From the NCBI RefSeq assembly GCF_003860345.1, contig NZ_CP034179.1, forward strand, positions 2,402,001-2,466,000: DNA of 64,000 nt. The letters run 5' to 3'. Below are positions 27,160 through 36,926 of this stretch, piece by piece (the stretch's first letter is position 1; the number at the start of each line of letters is the position of its first letter). The DNA comes from Caenibius tardaugens NBRC 16725 (lineage in GTDB: Bacteria > Pseudomonadota > Alphaproteobacteria > Sphingomonadales > Sphingomonadaceae). The notes under the pieces are model-generated. The model was given only the letters and a program-made list of their open reading frames with translations, was not told the DNA's origin and did not search any database. Both the position numbers and the translations under genes were made by a program.

Positions 27160-27303
27160 CGATCGGTAACTCCCAAGAAAATTGCGGCGAAGAAGGATGC
27201 GCCGCGCCAGAAAGAGAAAGGCGGCCCCGTGAAGGGCCGCCACATAGTTTCATGTATGACTCTATGGGCCGCCGGTCAAATATTCCGACCGTGGCCCCGG
27301 AGT

Positions 27304-28059
27304 TCAGCTGTTCAGCGGTACCAGGTTCACGGCCGAATGTTTGCCGCGTCGATCGACTTCGAGATCGAACTCGAGTCGGTCGCCTTCGTTGATTTCACGA
27401 AGACCCGAACGTTCCACCGCGCTGATATGGACGAATGCATCAGGCTGGCCATCATCACGTGTGATAAAGCCGAAGCCCTTCATTGCGTTGAAGAACTTGA
27501 CCGTACCGGTGGCCTTCTCGCCCGTCAGTTCGCGCTGCGGCGTTGCCGCTTTCTGTTCGACGGGGATGATATCGCCCACGACCTGAAGATCGGCTGCCGA
27601 AATCTTCCCGCCGCGATCGACGAGATTGAATTCGAGCGTCTGCCCTTCGGCAAGGCCTTCCAGCCCGGCGCGTTCGACCGCGCTGATGTGAACGAACACA
27701 TCTTCGCCACCGTCTTCACGCTGGATGAAGCCGAAGCCCTTGTTCGAATTGAAGAACTTGACCGCACCACGGCCCGTTCCCACGACTTGCGCAGGCATTC
27801 CGCGGGGGGCACCGCCACCGCCGCCACCGCCGCGCGGGCCGCCACCGCCGAAACGGTCACCGCCGCCGCCGCCGAAACGGTCGCCGCCGCCACCGAAACG
27901 GTCACCGCCGCCACCGCCGAAACGATCACGACCGCCACCGCCGAAACGATCACCGCCACCAAAATTGTCGCCGCCTCCCATGAAGGGGTCGAAGCCCTCT
28001 TCACCAAAACCGTCACGCTTGTCACGTCCCCGGCCGCGACGTCCTCTATCAAAACCCAT
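27304..28059 (-). CDS. double cold-shock-domain protein with glycine/arginine-rich N-terminus
   Basis: A 251-residue protein. The first about 95 residues are Gly/Arg-rich and contain repeated DRFGGGG units (about 37-72). Two cold-shock domains follow (about 96-162 and 184-249), each with RNP1 (KGFGFI) and RNP2 (VFVHIS / AFVHIS). Such proteins bind single-stranded RNA or DNA. Double CSDs are common in alphaproteobacteria, but an RGG-like repetitive tail is less usual. The ATG at 28059 is chosen since upstream codons look non-coding. Confidence 0.88.
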   Translation of the reverse strand: MGFDRGRRGRGRDKRDGFGEEGFDPFMGGGDNFGGGDRFGGGGRDRFGGGGGDRFGGGGDRFGGGGGDRFGGGGPRGGGGGGGAPRGMPAQVVGTGRGAVKFFNSNKGFGFIQREDGGEDVFVHISAVERAGLEGLAEGQTLEFNLVDRGGKISAADLQVVGDIIPVEQKAATPQRELTGEKATGTVKFFNAMKGFGFITRDDGQPDAFVHISAVERSGLREINEGDRLEFDLEVDRRGKHSAVNLVPLNS

Positions 28060-28330
28060 AAAGCTCAACGTACCTTCGTTTCGCCCATAATCACCATCCG
28101 GCCACGCGGACGAATCGCGCCGGAACGTGAAAGAAGGCCGCCAAAACGCGGCCAACCCCACAACGTATGGGGGAACACATAACGCAGAATCTCCATATGC
28201 GCGAATGAATTCCAAGGTCGATCTGTTGCATCTTCACAACATCAAGCCCCAATTCTGAAAAAAAATGCGGAATCGGTGGGTAAATGCCGGGTCCCTTGCC
28301 TGTACGTTCAGCGTCCGGCAAAGAGAAAGT

Positions 28331-29134
28331 ATGGAGATACTGGCCCTTTTATCGGATCCCGCTGCCTGGTTGGCGCTTGTCACCCTCGTGATACTCGAGG
28401 TCGTGCTCGGCATCGACAATCTCGTTTTTATCGCGATTCTCTCAAACAAGTTGCCCGTGCATCAGCAGGCCAAAGCCCGCCGGATCGGGCTGACGCTCGC
28501 GCTGGTGATGCGAATCGGTCTGCTGTTGCTGATCGGCTGGATCGTGACCTTGCAAACGCCCTTGTTTGATCTGGGTATTCAGGGCGGAACCGATGCGCAT
28601 GGCAATGTGGCATTCGAAACCGCGTTTTCCGGCCGCGATCTGATCCTGCTGGCAGGCGGATTGTTCCTGTTGTGGAAAGCGACCAAGGAAATTCACCACA
28701 ATATCGATCCCGAACCTGCCAGTGGCGTGTTGCTGGACAAGAAGGGCGCTGTGCAGATGAGTTTCGCGGCGGCGATCGCCCAGATCATTGCGCTCGATCT
28801 TGTCTTCTCGATCGATTCCATTCTCACAGCGGTGGGTATGACCGATCACGTGCCGATCATGGTCACCGCCGTGGTTATCACTGTGGGCATCATGCTGGTC
28901 GCGGCTGATCCCCTGTCGCGCTTTATCGAGAAGAACCCGACATTGGTGATGCTGGCATTGGCATTCCTCGTCATGATCGGGCTTGTCCTGATTGCCGACG
29001 GTTTCGGCTTCCACGTGCCCAAGGGCTATGTGTATGCGGCGATGGGCTTCTCGGTATTGGTCGAAGTGCTCAACATGATTGGACGCAACCGGCGCGCGCG
29101 TTTGGCCGCCCGGCAGGAGGCAACATCGGAATGA
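28331..29134 (+). CDS. TerC family integral membrane protein
   Basis: A 267-residue membrane protein with about seven transmembrane helices. TerC hallmarks are [11 protein letters not shown] near residue 28 and the repeated DLVFSIDSI in the second half, whose acidic residues are thought to bind metal. Family members export manganese or support tellurite resistance. The start ATG follows AGAGAAAGT. It overlaps the next gene by 4 bases (ATGA). Confidence 0.9.
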   Translation: MEILALLSDPAAWLALVTLVILEVVLGIDNLVFIAILSNKLPVHQQAKARRIGLTLALVMRIGLLLLIGWIVTLQTPLFDLGIQGGTDAHGNVAFETAFSGRDLILLAGGLFLLWKATKEIHHNIDPEPASGVLLDKKGAVQMSFAAAIAQIIALDLVFSIDSILTAVGMTDHVPIMVTAVVITVGIMLVAADPLSRFIEKNPTLVMLALAFLVMIGLVLIADGFGFHVPKGYVYAAMGFSVLVEVLNMIGRNRRARLAARQEATSE

Positions 29135-29565
29135 ACGACTTTCGCAAGCTCGAGGACGGTATCTTTGCAAGCCCGCAAATCGATCTCGACGATATCGCGC
29201 AAGCGCAAAATCTCGGGGTTACGCTGGTGATCAACAACCGGCCCGAAGGGGAATCGCCCGATCAGATACCGGGTACCGATATCGAGGCGGCGGCCCGCGC
29301 GGCCGGGATGGATTACGTCTATATCCCCGTCACCCATGCCGGTTTCAGCGAAGGGCAGGTCAAGGCCATGGTCGATGCGCTTGCCGGTGCGGCGGGGCCG
29401 GTACTGGCCTATTGCCGGTCGGGCACCCGCTCCACTTTGCTCTGGTCGCTGGCAGAAGCGAGCCAGGGCCGCAATGTGGACGAGATCGCGGCTGCGGCGG
29501 CTTGCGGCGGTTACGATGTCGCGCCGATACGGCAATTGATGGAAATGCTCGCCAGCCGCGGTTAA
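29131..29565 (+). CDS. DUF442 / TIGR01244 phosphatase-sulfurtransferase-like protein
   Basis: A 144-residue protein with a dual-specificity phosphatase-like fold. The active-site loop YCRSGTRST (Cys95, Arg100) follows the CX5R pattern, and [13 protein letters not shown] is the family's N-terminal signature. Relatives occur fused to Blh beta-lactamase-like hydrolases. The role may be sulfur transfer or phosphatase; it is not determined here. It is coupled to the TerC gene, and its stop overlaps the convergent DUF2793 stop by 3-4 bases. Confidence 0.85.
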   Translation: MNDFRKLEDGIFASPQIDLDDIAQAQNLGVTLVINNRPEGESPDQIPGTDIEAAARAAGMDYVYIPVTHAGFSEGQVKAMVDALAGAAGPVLAYCRSGTRSTLLWSLAEASQGRNVDEIAAAAACGGYDVAPIRQLMEMLASRG

Positions 29566-30020
29566 ACGGGCGGCAGGATTCCGGCCTGAGTCAATGCCAG
29601 CAGGATAGCGTCAATCGCGGTGCGGGCCTCGCTGTCTATCGTGGTGCCGCCCGCAGGCGATGCAATCGCGGCGGCGATCTGCCAGCCATCGGCATAACGC
29701 CAGTCCTGCCCATCGGCGCGGTTGAAGGCGCGCATGCCATCCCGGGGGGTGACGAACAGCCATGCCCCGGCTTGCCGGCAGGCTATCATGCCGTCTTGTC
29801 CGGCCCAGTCCCCGGTCGCCGGGGCAAGCACCAGCCAGCAATCGCCGTCATCCGGGGCCAGCGGCGCGGCACTCGCCTGCCCTTCGATCGCAAGATGCAG
29901 CAAGGCATCGGTCAGGGCGTGGGCTTCGTTCACGAAGAATTCTTTCTGCGCCTGCCCGGTGAACAGCAGGGGCAGGTGAAAGCGTGGGCTGGCGGAGGTG
30001 AAGCTGATCGGTTCGGGCAT
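29562..30020 (-). CDS. DUF2793 protein, end of the GTA cluster
   Basis: A 152-residue protein with the DUF2793 signature: PLLFTGQAQKEFFVNEA near the start, then the GDCWLVL, AGAWLFVTP and G.RAFN strands. The family is found next to phage tail or GTA genes in alphaproteobacteria and may be a fibre or surface part. It lies 10 bases downstream of the large baseplate gene and is probably the last gene of the transcript. Confidence 0.8.
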   Translation of the reverse strand: MPEPISFTSASPRFHLPLLFTGQAQKEFFVNEAHALTDALLHLAIEGQASAAPLAPDDGDCWLVLAPATGDWAGQDGMIACRQAGAWLFVTPRDGMRAFNRADGQDWRYADGWQIAAAIASPAGGTTIDSEARTAIDAILLALTQAGILPPV

Positions 30021-30030
30021 GGGGTGGTCC

Positions 30031-32181
30031 TCAGGCAAGTGTGATGAGAAGCAGCGGGTCGGATTGGGCGAAGCGACCAAGCTGGCGAACCCAGATCGGC
30101 TGGCCGGCGTGGTCGGTTGCCAGTGCGGCGGCGATGGGGGCATCCAGGGTCAATGCGGGCGTGCCGGTTTCCCAGCGCAGGATCGGCGTGTCGACCGGAC
30201 CCAGCCCGACGATATAGGTTTCGCTTTCTTCGTTGAGCGGCACGTCGACGTGATCGGCCCATGCCACTGCGCCGCGCGCGCGGCGGGTCCAGCGCAGCAG
30301 CATCGTTCCGTCCGCTGCGATGCTGATATGGGGATGCACCGGTGTGAGCGGTTTTTGCGTCAGGCCCCGGTTGGCGACGGGGGCAAGGATCGGTGCGCTG
30401 TCGGCAAGGCCGAGGGCGGCGATCTGGGATACGTCGGACAATCCGGCGGAGGCCGGATCAAGCGGGGTCAGGCGATGGTCGATCAGCATGACGCGGCTGC
30501 CGCTGGTTTGGCCGTGTCGGGCCGCCGCTTCCGTGCCGCCGCGCCCGCGCAGCAGGCCATCCAGCCGCCATTCGCGATTGCCCAATGCACTGGCCCGGAC
30601 GAATTGCAGCAGTTCCCCGCCAATCAACAGGGTATTCGCCCCGGCAGCAAGGCTTTCCGCTGTGGCAGAGGAAAGCGCGAAATCGCTGGCCAGCAGGCGC
30701 ACAGTCACACTGGCGGTGCGATCCAGCACATGCGCCGTCGATGATGGCAGCGCGGTCAGGTTTTCCCCCAGCACCGCCCGGCGGTTGCCAGTGCCGAGCG
30801 GGATCAGCGCGCTGTCCTGCACGGCGAACAGTTGTGCGCCGCGCCAGCCAGTCGAGGCGGAGGAGGGCGCGGCATAAAGACGCGGGGCATGGCTGGTGCC
30901 GCTGCCATCCCAGGGCAATTCGCAGGCGGCGAGATCGGTGGTGCCCAGAGGCAAATCCGGCGGCACCAGTGCGCGTCCGGGATCGGCGGCCTGCGCGCGC
31001 GCCGGGCCATAGGGCAGGCGCGCCAGTTCCAGTTCGACCCCGTGATCGCGCCATTCCCATCCCGTGATCCGCCACAACCCGGCATGGCCGGGCGCGTGGA
31101 CCACAGTGCCGGGTCCAAGCATGGGATCGAGTTCGACCGCGCGCCATGACATGGTTTCGCGTATCCAGCCCGCGCGGGTGGCGGCATGGTTGATGCGCAG
31201 CCGCGCCTCTGCGGCGTCCAGCGCGCCGGGGAATTCCAGCGTGTGTTCCCGCCCCGGTCGGGCACGCCCATCGGCGCGTTGCATCCCGGTCAGGTAATCG
31301 CGCTCCCGATCGAAATAGCGCAAGGCGATGGGGAGACCCTGTTCGCCCGTGCGCCTTTGGCGCATCACGCCATCGCACTGGCCATACCCGCCTTCTTCCG
31401 CTGTGATCGCTGCAGGGGGCAATTCCGGCGCGGTATCGGGCTGTGCATCGGCATCCATGATGCGCAAGGATTGGCCGGCGGTATCGCAGGCCAGCGGGTA
31501 AAGGCTGTCGATCGTTGCCGCCAGATCGCCCAGCGCGCCGCCTTCGTGGCTGAACCCGGCCAGCCCGGGCAGAGGGCGGGTAATGTGATCGGTGGCGATG
31601 GCCCCTTGGAGCAGGGTGGCAAGGGTCAGCGGCCCCGTGTCCGCGAAGACTTCGAAGTTCAGCGTGGGGATGCGGTTGCCATAGGGGGACAGGTCGAGAT
31701 CCTCGAACACCACATGGGCCGTGCCGCGAAACGCGGGGCAATAGCTGCCTTCCGCGCTGGCGATCAGCGGGTCCGGTGCGTGATCGCCATGGCCGGAATA
31801 GAACCGCATCTGTCCGCCGGTCTTGAGATCGCCCTCCGCCCCGCGCAACAGGGTGCCATCGGCCCAGATGCGCCCGATGCCGACAAGCGGGCGGCTGGAC
31901 AGGGCGATCGCCATGGAAATGCTGTAACTGTAGGTCGTGACCGTGGGGCTGCCTTTGCCGCCGCCTTGCGTATTGCTGTGTTCGACCATGTCCGTCGCCC
32001 AGATCAGCGTGCCGGGCACACGCATCGCGCCGAAATGACGGGGGATCGCGGTGCCATAACTGGAGGTGGTGAGTTTCAGATCGGTCAGGCGCGGGCCTTG
32101 CCTGCCGGGGCCGCCGAACAGACCGGCATCGATTTCCCGGCCGACAAGCCCGCCGATCGCGGTGAAAACAAGAGTAGCCAT
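30031..32181 (-). CDS. GTA baseplate/tail protein, g15-like (megatron C-terminal type)
   Basis: A 716-residue tail protein. The N-terminus GREIDAGLFGG...RLTDLKLTTSSYGTAIPRHFG is the start typical of phage/GTA tail-tip (gp15-like) proteins, where pre-existing sequence is followed by IRVPGTLIW-type strands. A middle hub-like region and Ig-like C-terminal strands follow. It is shorter than the about 1300-residue Rhodobacter g15, so the N-terminal TIM-barrel part may be represented elsewhere (see 33429). It starts 22 bases after the peptidase gene. Confidence 0.82.
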   Translation of the reverse strand: MATLVFTAIGGLVGREIDAGLFGGPGRQGPRLTDLKLTTSSYGTAIPRHFGAMRVPGTLIWATDMVEHSNTQGGGKGSPTVTTYSYSISMAIALSSRPLVGIGRIWADGTLLRGAEGDLKTGGQMRFYSGHGDHAPDPLIASAEGSYCPAFRGTAHVVFEDLDLSPYGNRIPTLNFEVFADTGPLTLATLLQGAIATDHITRPLPGLAGFSHEGGALGDLAATIDSLYPLACDTAGQSLRIMDADAQPDTAPELPPAAITAEEGGYGQCDGVMRQRRTGEQGLPIALRYFDRERDYLTGMQRADGRARPGREHTLEFPGALDAAEARLRINHAATRAGWIRETMSWRAVELDPMLGPGTVVHAPGHAGLWRITGWEWRDHGVELELARLPYGPARAQAADPGRALVPPDLPLGTTDLAACELPWDGSGTSHAPRLYAAPSSASTGWRGAQLFAVQDSALIPLGTGNRRAVLGENLTALPSSTAHVLDRTASVTVRLLASDFALSSATAESLAAGANTLLIGGELLQFVRASALGNREWRLDGLLRGRGGTEAAARHGQTSGSRVMLIDHRLTPLDPASAGLSDVSQIAALGLADSAPILAPVANRGLTQKPLTPVHPHISIAADGTMLLRWTRRARGAVAWADHVDVPLNEESETYIVGLGPVDTPILRWETGTPALTLDAPIAAALATDHAGQPIWVRQLGRFAQSDPLLLITLA

Positions 32182-32203
32182 GATGTGTCCTCAGATTGGG
32201 GCC

Positions 32204-32614
32204 TCAGATCGTGGGCAGCCGCCAGTGGCGCTTGACCGGCCAGGGTAGCGGGGCGGGTGTGCGGACCACGCGGCGCAGCCCGGCATGGGCATGGATGCAA
32301 TCCCCGCCCGGCCCCACGATCAGCAGATGGGCCTGCGTCCATCCGGGCCGGACCAGCAGGACATCACCCGGCCGAATGCCGCCATGCGCATTGCCCAGTC
32401 CCGCCTGTGCGATGGCGCGCAGACCGTCTGAAATATCGGTATTGCGCAAGGCATAGGCGAAGTGCCGCAGCCCCGGATGGCCGCAGGCGATCAGCGCGAC
32501 ATGCAACAGGCCCACACAATCCACCCCACTGGCCGGATCGCGGCCATGCAGGCGGAACGGCGCCCCGATGCACCGCGCCGCCGCCTGTGCCAGCGCCTGT
32601 CCGGCCGCGTTCAT
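32204..32614 (-). CDS. GTA NlpC/P60 cell-wall peptidase, g14-like
   Basis: A 136-residue NlpC/P60 protein. The catalytic Cys is in GVDCVGLLH, and the His is in QAHLLIVG. In GTAs the g14 peptidase sits at the tail tip and opens the recipient's wall. The start overlaps the DUF2163 gene by 4 bases, and the order g13-g14-g15 matches Rhodobacter GTA. Confidence 0.87.
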   Translation of the reverse strand: MNAAGQALAQAAARCIGAPFRLHGRDPASGVDCVGLLHVALIACGHPGLRHFAYALRNTDISDGLRAIAQAGLGNAHGGIRPGDVLLVRPGWTQAHLLIVGPGGDCIHAHAGLRRVVRTPAPLPWPVKRHWRLPTI

Positions 32615-33432
32615 GTGGCGGGCACCGGATAGCGGACCAGCAGATCGTTCCCCGGCAGGAACGGTTCACCCTGAAAATTGGCGGCATTGCCATAGCGGTC
32701 GGCGCAACTGGCGATCGTGTGATCGCACCCTTCGCGCAGCAGCGCCCGCGTGCCGATGGTGAGCGCGGGATCGAGCGGTACGTCCAGCCTGACGTCAACA
32801 TCCGTGACGCTGACAACCTGCATGGTCAGGCCCGCCTGTGGCCCATCCAGCCAGCGCAGCCAGCCATCGCGCATGATGTCAGCCGCAGGGGCACCGGTGA
32901 AGCGCAGGCTGTTGTTGGCCCAATCGATAGATGACGTCATGACTTCATGGGTGAAACGCGTGGCGGGCAAGGTGCAGCCGGGGCCGCAGAACGCCGCGCG
33001 GCACGTGGGGCTGGTGCGGGGCAGCGGATCGGCGTCCAGTGCGCTTTTGGCGGAACGCAAGGCGGCGGTGAACCCGGCCCCGTCTTCGCTGACCATGCCG
33101 ATCGTGCCCCGGTAGAGCACGGCATGATCGCCGTTTTCCCAATCGAGCACGCCGATTTCCACGCTGGCCCCGTCAAACCGGCCGTCGGCCAGATCATCCG
33201 TGGCGATCGCATCGTGGGCCAGAACCCCTTCCACATCGACGCCATCGTCATCCAGCCCGGCGGTGCGCCGGATGGTGGAAGGGACCATGCCCGGCGCGGC
33301 GCGATGGCATACACCGTCCAGCCACAGATCGCGGTCATGCGTGGTGAACCCCAGGGTGACGCCATCACGCCGGTGGATACGCCAGAAGCTCGCCAGCGCT
33401 TCCAGTTCCTGTGCCTGAAATATGCGCGTCAT
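32611..33432 (-). CDS. GTA tail hub protein, DUF2163 (g13-like)
   Basis: A 273-residue DUF2163 protein. Typical features are FTTHDRDL near the start, the Cys-rich CRAAFCGPGC segment and the C-terminal EGCDHTIASCADRYGNAANFQGEPFLPG, with paired Cys that bind an iron-sulfur cluster in the Rhodobacter hub structure. The ATG overlaps the upstream gene by 4 bases. The open frame extends upstream within that gene, without homology. Confidence 0.88.
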   Translation of the reverse strand: MTRIFQAQELEALASFWRIHRRDGVTLGFTTHDRDLWLDGVCHRAAPGMVPSTIRRTAGLDDDGVDVEGVLAHDAIATDDLADGRFDGASVEIGVLDWENGDHAVLYRGTIGMVSEDGAGFTAALRSAKSALDADPLPRTSPTCRAAFCGPGCTLPATRFTHEVMTSSIDWANNSLRFTGAPAADIMRDGWLRWLDGPQAGLTMQVVSVTDVDVRLDVPLDPALTIGTRALLREGCDHTIASCADRYGNAANFQGEPFLPGNDLLVRYPVPAT

Positions 33433-35771
33433 ACGGCCTCCCGGATTTCGACCAGCGGCACGCTGGGGGCCTCGCCCGCACGGAAGTTCGCGCCGGACAC
33501 GTCCAGCCGGTCTTCGGCAAAGCGGACCGGCACGTCGAACAGGAAACCGGCGCGAACGATCGCCCCGTCGGTAGGCGGCACAGTGAAGATCACGCGCCCC
33601 CTGTCTTCCAGCGTCCAGCCGCCGGCCGCCGCCCCGTCCACACTGATCACGACCGTGCCGGGGCGCGGGCGGGTGATCGGGCGGCATTGCGGTTCGGGTG
33701 CTTCGCCATCATCAAGGCCATAGAGCTTGACCAGTTGATAGGTTGTGCGTTGCCCGTCGCCCACACCGATCACCTGATCGAGCGGCGTGGGCGACCCGGT
33801 CATCCCGTGGGAACTGTCATCGAACGGATCGGCCAGCCGGAACCCGCGCGCGGCCCCGCGCCGCGCCCGGAAAAAGGCGATCAGCGTGCCCAGTTCCTCG
33901 TCCGAACGGATGCCCGGCCCGACATCGAACCGCAGCCGGGCATCGGCCCACAGGCTGGCCCGGCGTTCGTGCCCCGATGCGGTCACCGCGACCATGGTCG
34001 AAAACTCGGGCGCCACGGCGGCATCGCGGCCCAGCGCCAGCGGATAGGAGATATCGTCGAATGCTTGCATGGTATCGTCCCTTGGTGGGGCCAGTCGGGT
34101 GTAGCCATCGCGCGTGACCTGCGGCAGCGCCCAGACATAACGTTGCGCCACACCGCGCGTGCTGGCTTCGTCGAGCGCGGCATCGATAAACCGCCAGTAG
34201 GCCTCGGCATTGGCGGGGTTGCGCACGAACCCGGCCAGATAATCCTGCCGGTCGAGCGGGTAACCCAGCCGCTGTTGCACCGTGTCATAAGCGGTGCGGC
34301 GCAGGCCTTCGGCCTCTGACGTCAGCCAGTCGTAATCTTCCAGTTGCAGCCGGTCGAACGCGGGCCAGGCCCAGCCCGGCGGCATGTTCGCGCGGCGCAG
34401 TTCGGGCATCGCCGGGTTCAGAATGGTGGGGGTGAAGGCCAGCAGCAGCACTTCGGCCGGGCCACTGGCGGCATCGCGGATCGCGTGGGTGAGAGCAGCG
34501 GTTGATCCGGCCAGCAGCGCACCCGCCTGATCGAGCAGGGCCAGCGCCCCGGCATCCAATGGCGCGCGCATATCGGCAATCACCGGCGGATCGCCGCCCC
34601 ATGCCGCGCGCGCGGCGGGGTCATACAGGCAGATCTGGCCCTGGCCCGTGGTCCACCACCACGGTTCACCGATCTGGAACAGCACGGGCAGGCCCGCCTC
34701 CTCCATCAGGGTGACGATCTGCGTGGCGGCGGCCTGCAGCCACGCCATTGCGCCGTCGTGTGCGGGGGACAGCAGGGCCGATGGTGGGGCCCAGCCGGTG
34801 CGTGCCGGTGTGCCATCGGCGGCGCGCTGTTGCCATGGCGCGGGGCAATGCTCCGCCAGCAATTCATAGGACAGCGATGCCACGACCGCATGGCCCATGG
34901 CGGCGGCCATGCTGAAGAAGGCGGCATGCCAGCGCCGCGCCGGTTCGCACAGCGTGCCGGCCGGATCGGCCAGCATCGCGCCATCATCGGGCACCAGCCG
35001 GAAGAAATGGCTCATCCCGCAATAGAGGATAATCCGCGCGCGATAGCCCAGCCCGCGGATATTGCGCAGCAGCCGCGCCGGGGTCAGATTGTAGCTGTCG
35101 TCATAGGCGGCGGCGATCTGCACCCCGTGCGGGGGCAGCAGGACATCACCCAGTTCCAGCATCGGGCGATAGCCTTCGCAGGCGATGCCGGTCAGTTCCA
35201 CCCAGCCATCGACCCGCGCGGGCAGCAGGATTTCATCGTCGGGGACGAAGCCCGGGGGCGTGAGCGATAGGAACATCCGGTCGATATCGCCGGGATAGAC
35301 GTGGGTGGATGCGGGATCGCTGGACGACCAGCCTGATGTGATGGCGGAAAAGGGGATGGCGATATCCGCATCGTCGGGCGTGCCGCTGGCATAGTTCCAC
35401 AGCCGCACATACCAGCTCGTTGGCGCGCCACTGGCATCGCGGCCCTCGATCGTCAGGGCTGGGCCATTGGGCGCGTCCAGCGGCAGCAGGCCCTCCGATT
35501 TCCAGTGAAACCGCAAGGTGGTGCGGGCGTAATCGCGATCGGTGGCATAGGCCAGCAGCGGGTGATCGTAGCGGTCCTCGCTTTCCCAGATCAGCCCGGC
35601 CAGATCGCACTTGCGATGAAATTCGGCATCGACACGCAGCGAATCCGGCCCGGTCGAAATGACCGAGGCCATCATCGGCCTCGGGAAATTGACAGTCCAG
35701 AAACGCGGGTCGAAGCGCTGGACCCAGTCTGAATCCTGCCCGTTGCGCGTTCGGGCGAGCCAGAATGCCAT
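33429..35771 (-). CDS. non-contractile tail sheath-like protein with C-terminal DUF2460 (g12) domain
   Basis: A 780-residue protein. The last about 205 residues are DUF2460, the GTA distal tail protein g12 (AFDDISYPLALGRDAAVAPEFST, then DEELGTLIAFFRARRGAARGFRLADPFD). The first about 560 residues are unrelated to Rhodobacter g12. They include beta-rich N-terminal strands (from FDPRFWTVNFPRPMMAS) and a middle part with a TIM-barrel-like series (LPPHGVQIAAAYDDSYN, RIILYCG, VLFQIGEPWWW). The layout resembles the non-contractile tail sheath proteins seen in sphingomonad elements. It follows the tape measure gene after 36 bases. Confidence 0.75.
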   Translation of the reverse strand: MAFWLARTRNGQDSDWVQRFDPRFWTVNFPRPMMASVISTGPDSLRVDAEFHRKCDLAGLIWESEDRYDHPLLAYATDRDYARTTLRFHWKSEGLLPLDAPNGPALTIEGRDASGAPTSWYVRLWNYASGTPDDADIAIPFSAITSGWSSSDPASTHVYPGDIDRMFLSLTPPGFVPDDEILLPARVDGWVELTGIACEGYRPMLELGDVLLPPHGVQIAAAYDDSYNLTPARLLRNIRGLGYRARIILYCGMSHFFRLVPDDGAMLADPAGTLCEPARRWHAAFFSMAAAMGHAVVASLSYELLAEHCPAPWQQRAADGTPARTGWAPPSALLSPAHDGAMAWLQAAATQIVTLMEEAGLPVLFQIGEPWWWTTGQGQICLYDPAARAAWGGDPPVIADMRAPLDAGALALLDQAGALLAGSTAALTHAIRDAASGPAEVLLLAFTPTILNPAMPELRRANMPPGWAWPAFDRLQLEDYDWLTSEAEGLRRTAYDTVQQRLGYPLDRQDYLAGFVRNPANAEAYWRFIDAALDEASTRGVAQRYVWALPQVTRDGYTRLAPPRDDTMQAFDDISYPLALGRDAAVAPEFSTMVAVTASGHERRASLWADARLRFDVGPGIRSDEELGTLIAFFRARRGAARGFRLADPFDDSSHGMTGSPTPLDQVIGVGDGQRTTYQLVKLYGLDDGEAPEPQCRPITRPRPGTVVISVDGAAAGGWTLEDRGRVIFTVPPTDGAIVRAGFLFDVPVRFAEDRLDVSGANFRAGEAPSVPLVEIREAV

Positions 35772-35807
35772 GGCAATTCTCCTTGTTGGGAAGACGGACG
35801 GGCGCGA

Positions 35808-36413
35808 TCAGGCGCCCATGGCCCGGCGTATGGCGCTGGCCATCTGCCGGGAGGAGCGTTGCAGCGCTTGCGGGGCGGAACTGCCGCGCGGCGTGTTGAG
35901 CTGGATCGCCACCCGGATATCGCGTGGCCCACTGCCAGCGGTGGCTGGACCCGGCTCCACCCGGCCCGCCGTGGTGGGGACAAACAGTTCTGGCCCCCGT
36001 TCGCCGACCAGATAACCGCGCCCGGGTGCAACAGGCCCGCCGGTCGCCCGACCGGGCAGGCCGAGCACGGCGCCGATGGCCCCGCTGAACAGCGAGGCGA
36101 GCGGGCTGGCAGCGGCTGATCCCGGTGTCTGGCCGGATGCCTGTGGGCCGAACAATGCGCCCAGTCCGCCCTGTACCGCCTGCGTCGCGATATCGTCCAT
36201 CGCGCGCAGGGCCACACGGCGCAGATCGTCGAAGCCGAGGCTGCCGCGCCGCAAGGCCGTGAGCAGGCCGCGTTCCAGCACAGTGCCCGCCGCCGCGAAC
36301 CCGTCGACCAGTGCGGAATCGACGCTGCGGCGCATCGTCATGATGTCGGCGGCAAAGCCCTGCGTGCTGGCGCGGACATCGACCAGCAGGGTATCAATCG
36401 GATTGTCGGTCAT
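35808..36413 (-). CDS. GTA tail tape measure protein, g11-like
   Basis: A 201-residue protein of the short GTA tape-measure type. An N-terminal helical part (MRRSVDSALVDGFAAAGTVLERGLLTALR) is followed by a Gly/Pro-rich centre with GGPVAPGRGYLVGERGPELFVP, the classic tape-measure C-terminal motif. The small size implies a short tail. It overlaps the preceding chaperone gene by 20 bases. Confidence 0.85.
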   Translation of the reverse strand: MTDNPIDTLLVDVRASTQGFAADIMTMRRSVDSALVDGFAAAGTVLERGLLTALRRGSLGFDDLRRVALRAMDDIATQAVQGGLGALFGPQASGQTPGSAAASPLASLFSGAIGAVLGLPGRATGGPVAPGRGYLVGERGPELFVPTTAGRVEPGPATAGSGPRDIRVAIQLNTPRGSSAPQALQRSSRQMASAIRRAMGA

Positions 36414-36600
36414 GGTCGCTCTCCATCAAACGGGTCAGATCGGTGCGGGTTAGCGGGGTGGGCGGGGCATCGGCGGCGGGCGCGAACAGCGCGGCCAGTT
36501 CGGCGGGGGTGGCCTGCCAGAAGGCCTCGGGGGACCAGCCCTGCATGCGCATCACCAGCCCCGACAGGCGCAGCGCCCCCTCGGCAAAGCGGGCGTTCAT
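36394..36600 (-). CDS. GTA tail assembly chaperone, g10.1-like
   Basis: A 68-residue protein with the GTA g10.1 pattern LVMRMQGWSPEAFWQATPAELAALF. It is thought to assist tape-measure folding and tail assembly. Its ATG overlaps the g10 stop by 4 bases, and its end overlaps the tape measure start. Confidence 0.78.
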   Translation of the reverse strand: MNARFAEGALRLSGLVMRMQGWSPEAFWQATPAELAALFAPAADAPPTPLTRTDLTRLMESDHDRQSD

Positions 36601-36926
36601 CCCTGCCCTTGCAGGATCTGGCCCAGCAGCACGCGCAGCGGCGCGGCGCATCCGGCAAGCCCGATGGCGACCACGGCTTCGCCCACCTGTTCGCGGGTTG
36701 GGGCATGGGATTGGACATGGGACGGGGCAAGGCAGTGCCAGAACAGCGCGGTCATTTCGGACAGGCGCAACTGGCCCTGCCCCGCGCGTTCGACCAGCGC
36801 GAACAGGGGGCCGAGTTCCTCTTCCGCCGCGACCAGTGCGGCAAAGCTGGGGCGCAGGCGGCAGGGTTGCCCGGCGATCACCAGCGGCGCTTCGCCGCGC
36901 AGCGGATTGGCGGGGGCGGCATTCAT
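36597..36926 (-). CDS. GTA family protein g10-like (tail assembly)
   Basis: A 109-residue protein beginning NAAPANPLRGEAPLVIAGQPCRLRPSF and containing AALVAAEEELGPLFALVERAG, the signature of the GTA gp10 family. Its ATG overlaps the TGA of the tail protein remnant by 4 bases, so ribosomes reading that remnant's frame would once have fed into this gene. It is intact, although the gene upstream is destroyed. Confidence 0.8.
   Translation of the reverse strand: MNAAPANPLRGEAPLVIAGQPCRLRPSFAALVAAEEELGPLFALVERAGQGQLRLSEMTALFWHCLAPSHVQSHAPTREQVGEAVVAIGLAGCAAPLRVLLGQILQGQG

Noticed and set aside
27810-27970. Repeats in the cold-shock gene as a CRISPR-like array
   Set aside because: The period follows the DRFGGGG codons inside an open frame; there are no spacers of constant length.
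26107-28182. 691-codon plus-strand open frame opposite argD and the cold-shock gene
   Set aside because: It is antisense to well-recognised genes; its length comes from high-GC codon bias, and the product has low-complexity Thr/Ala runs that mirror the Gly repeats.
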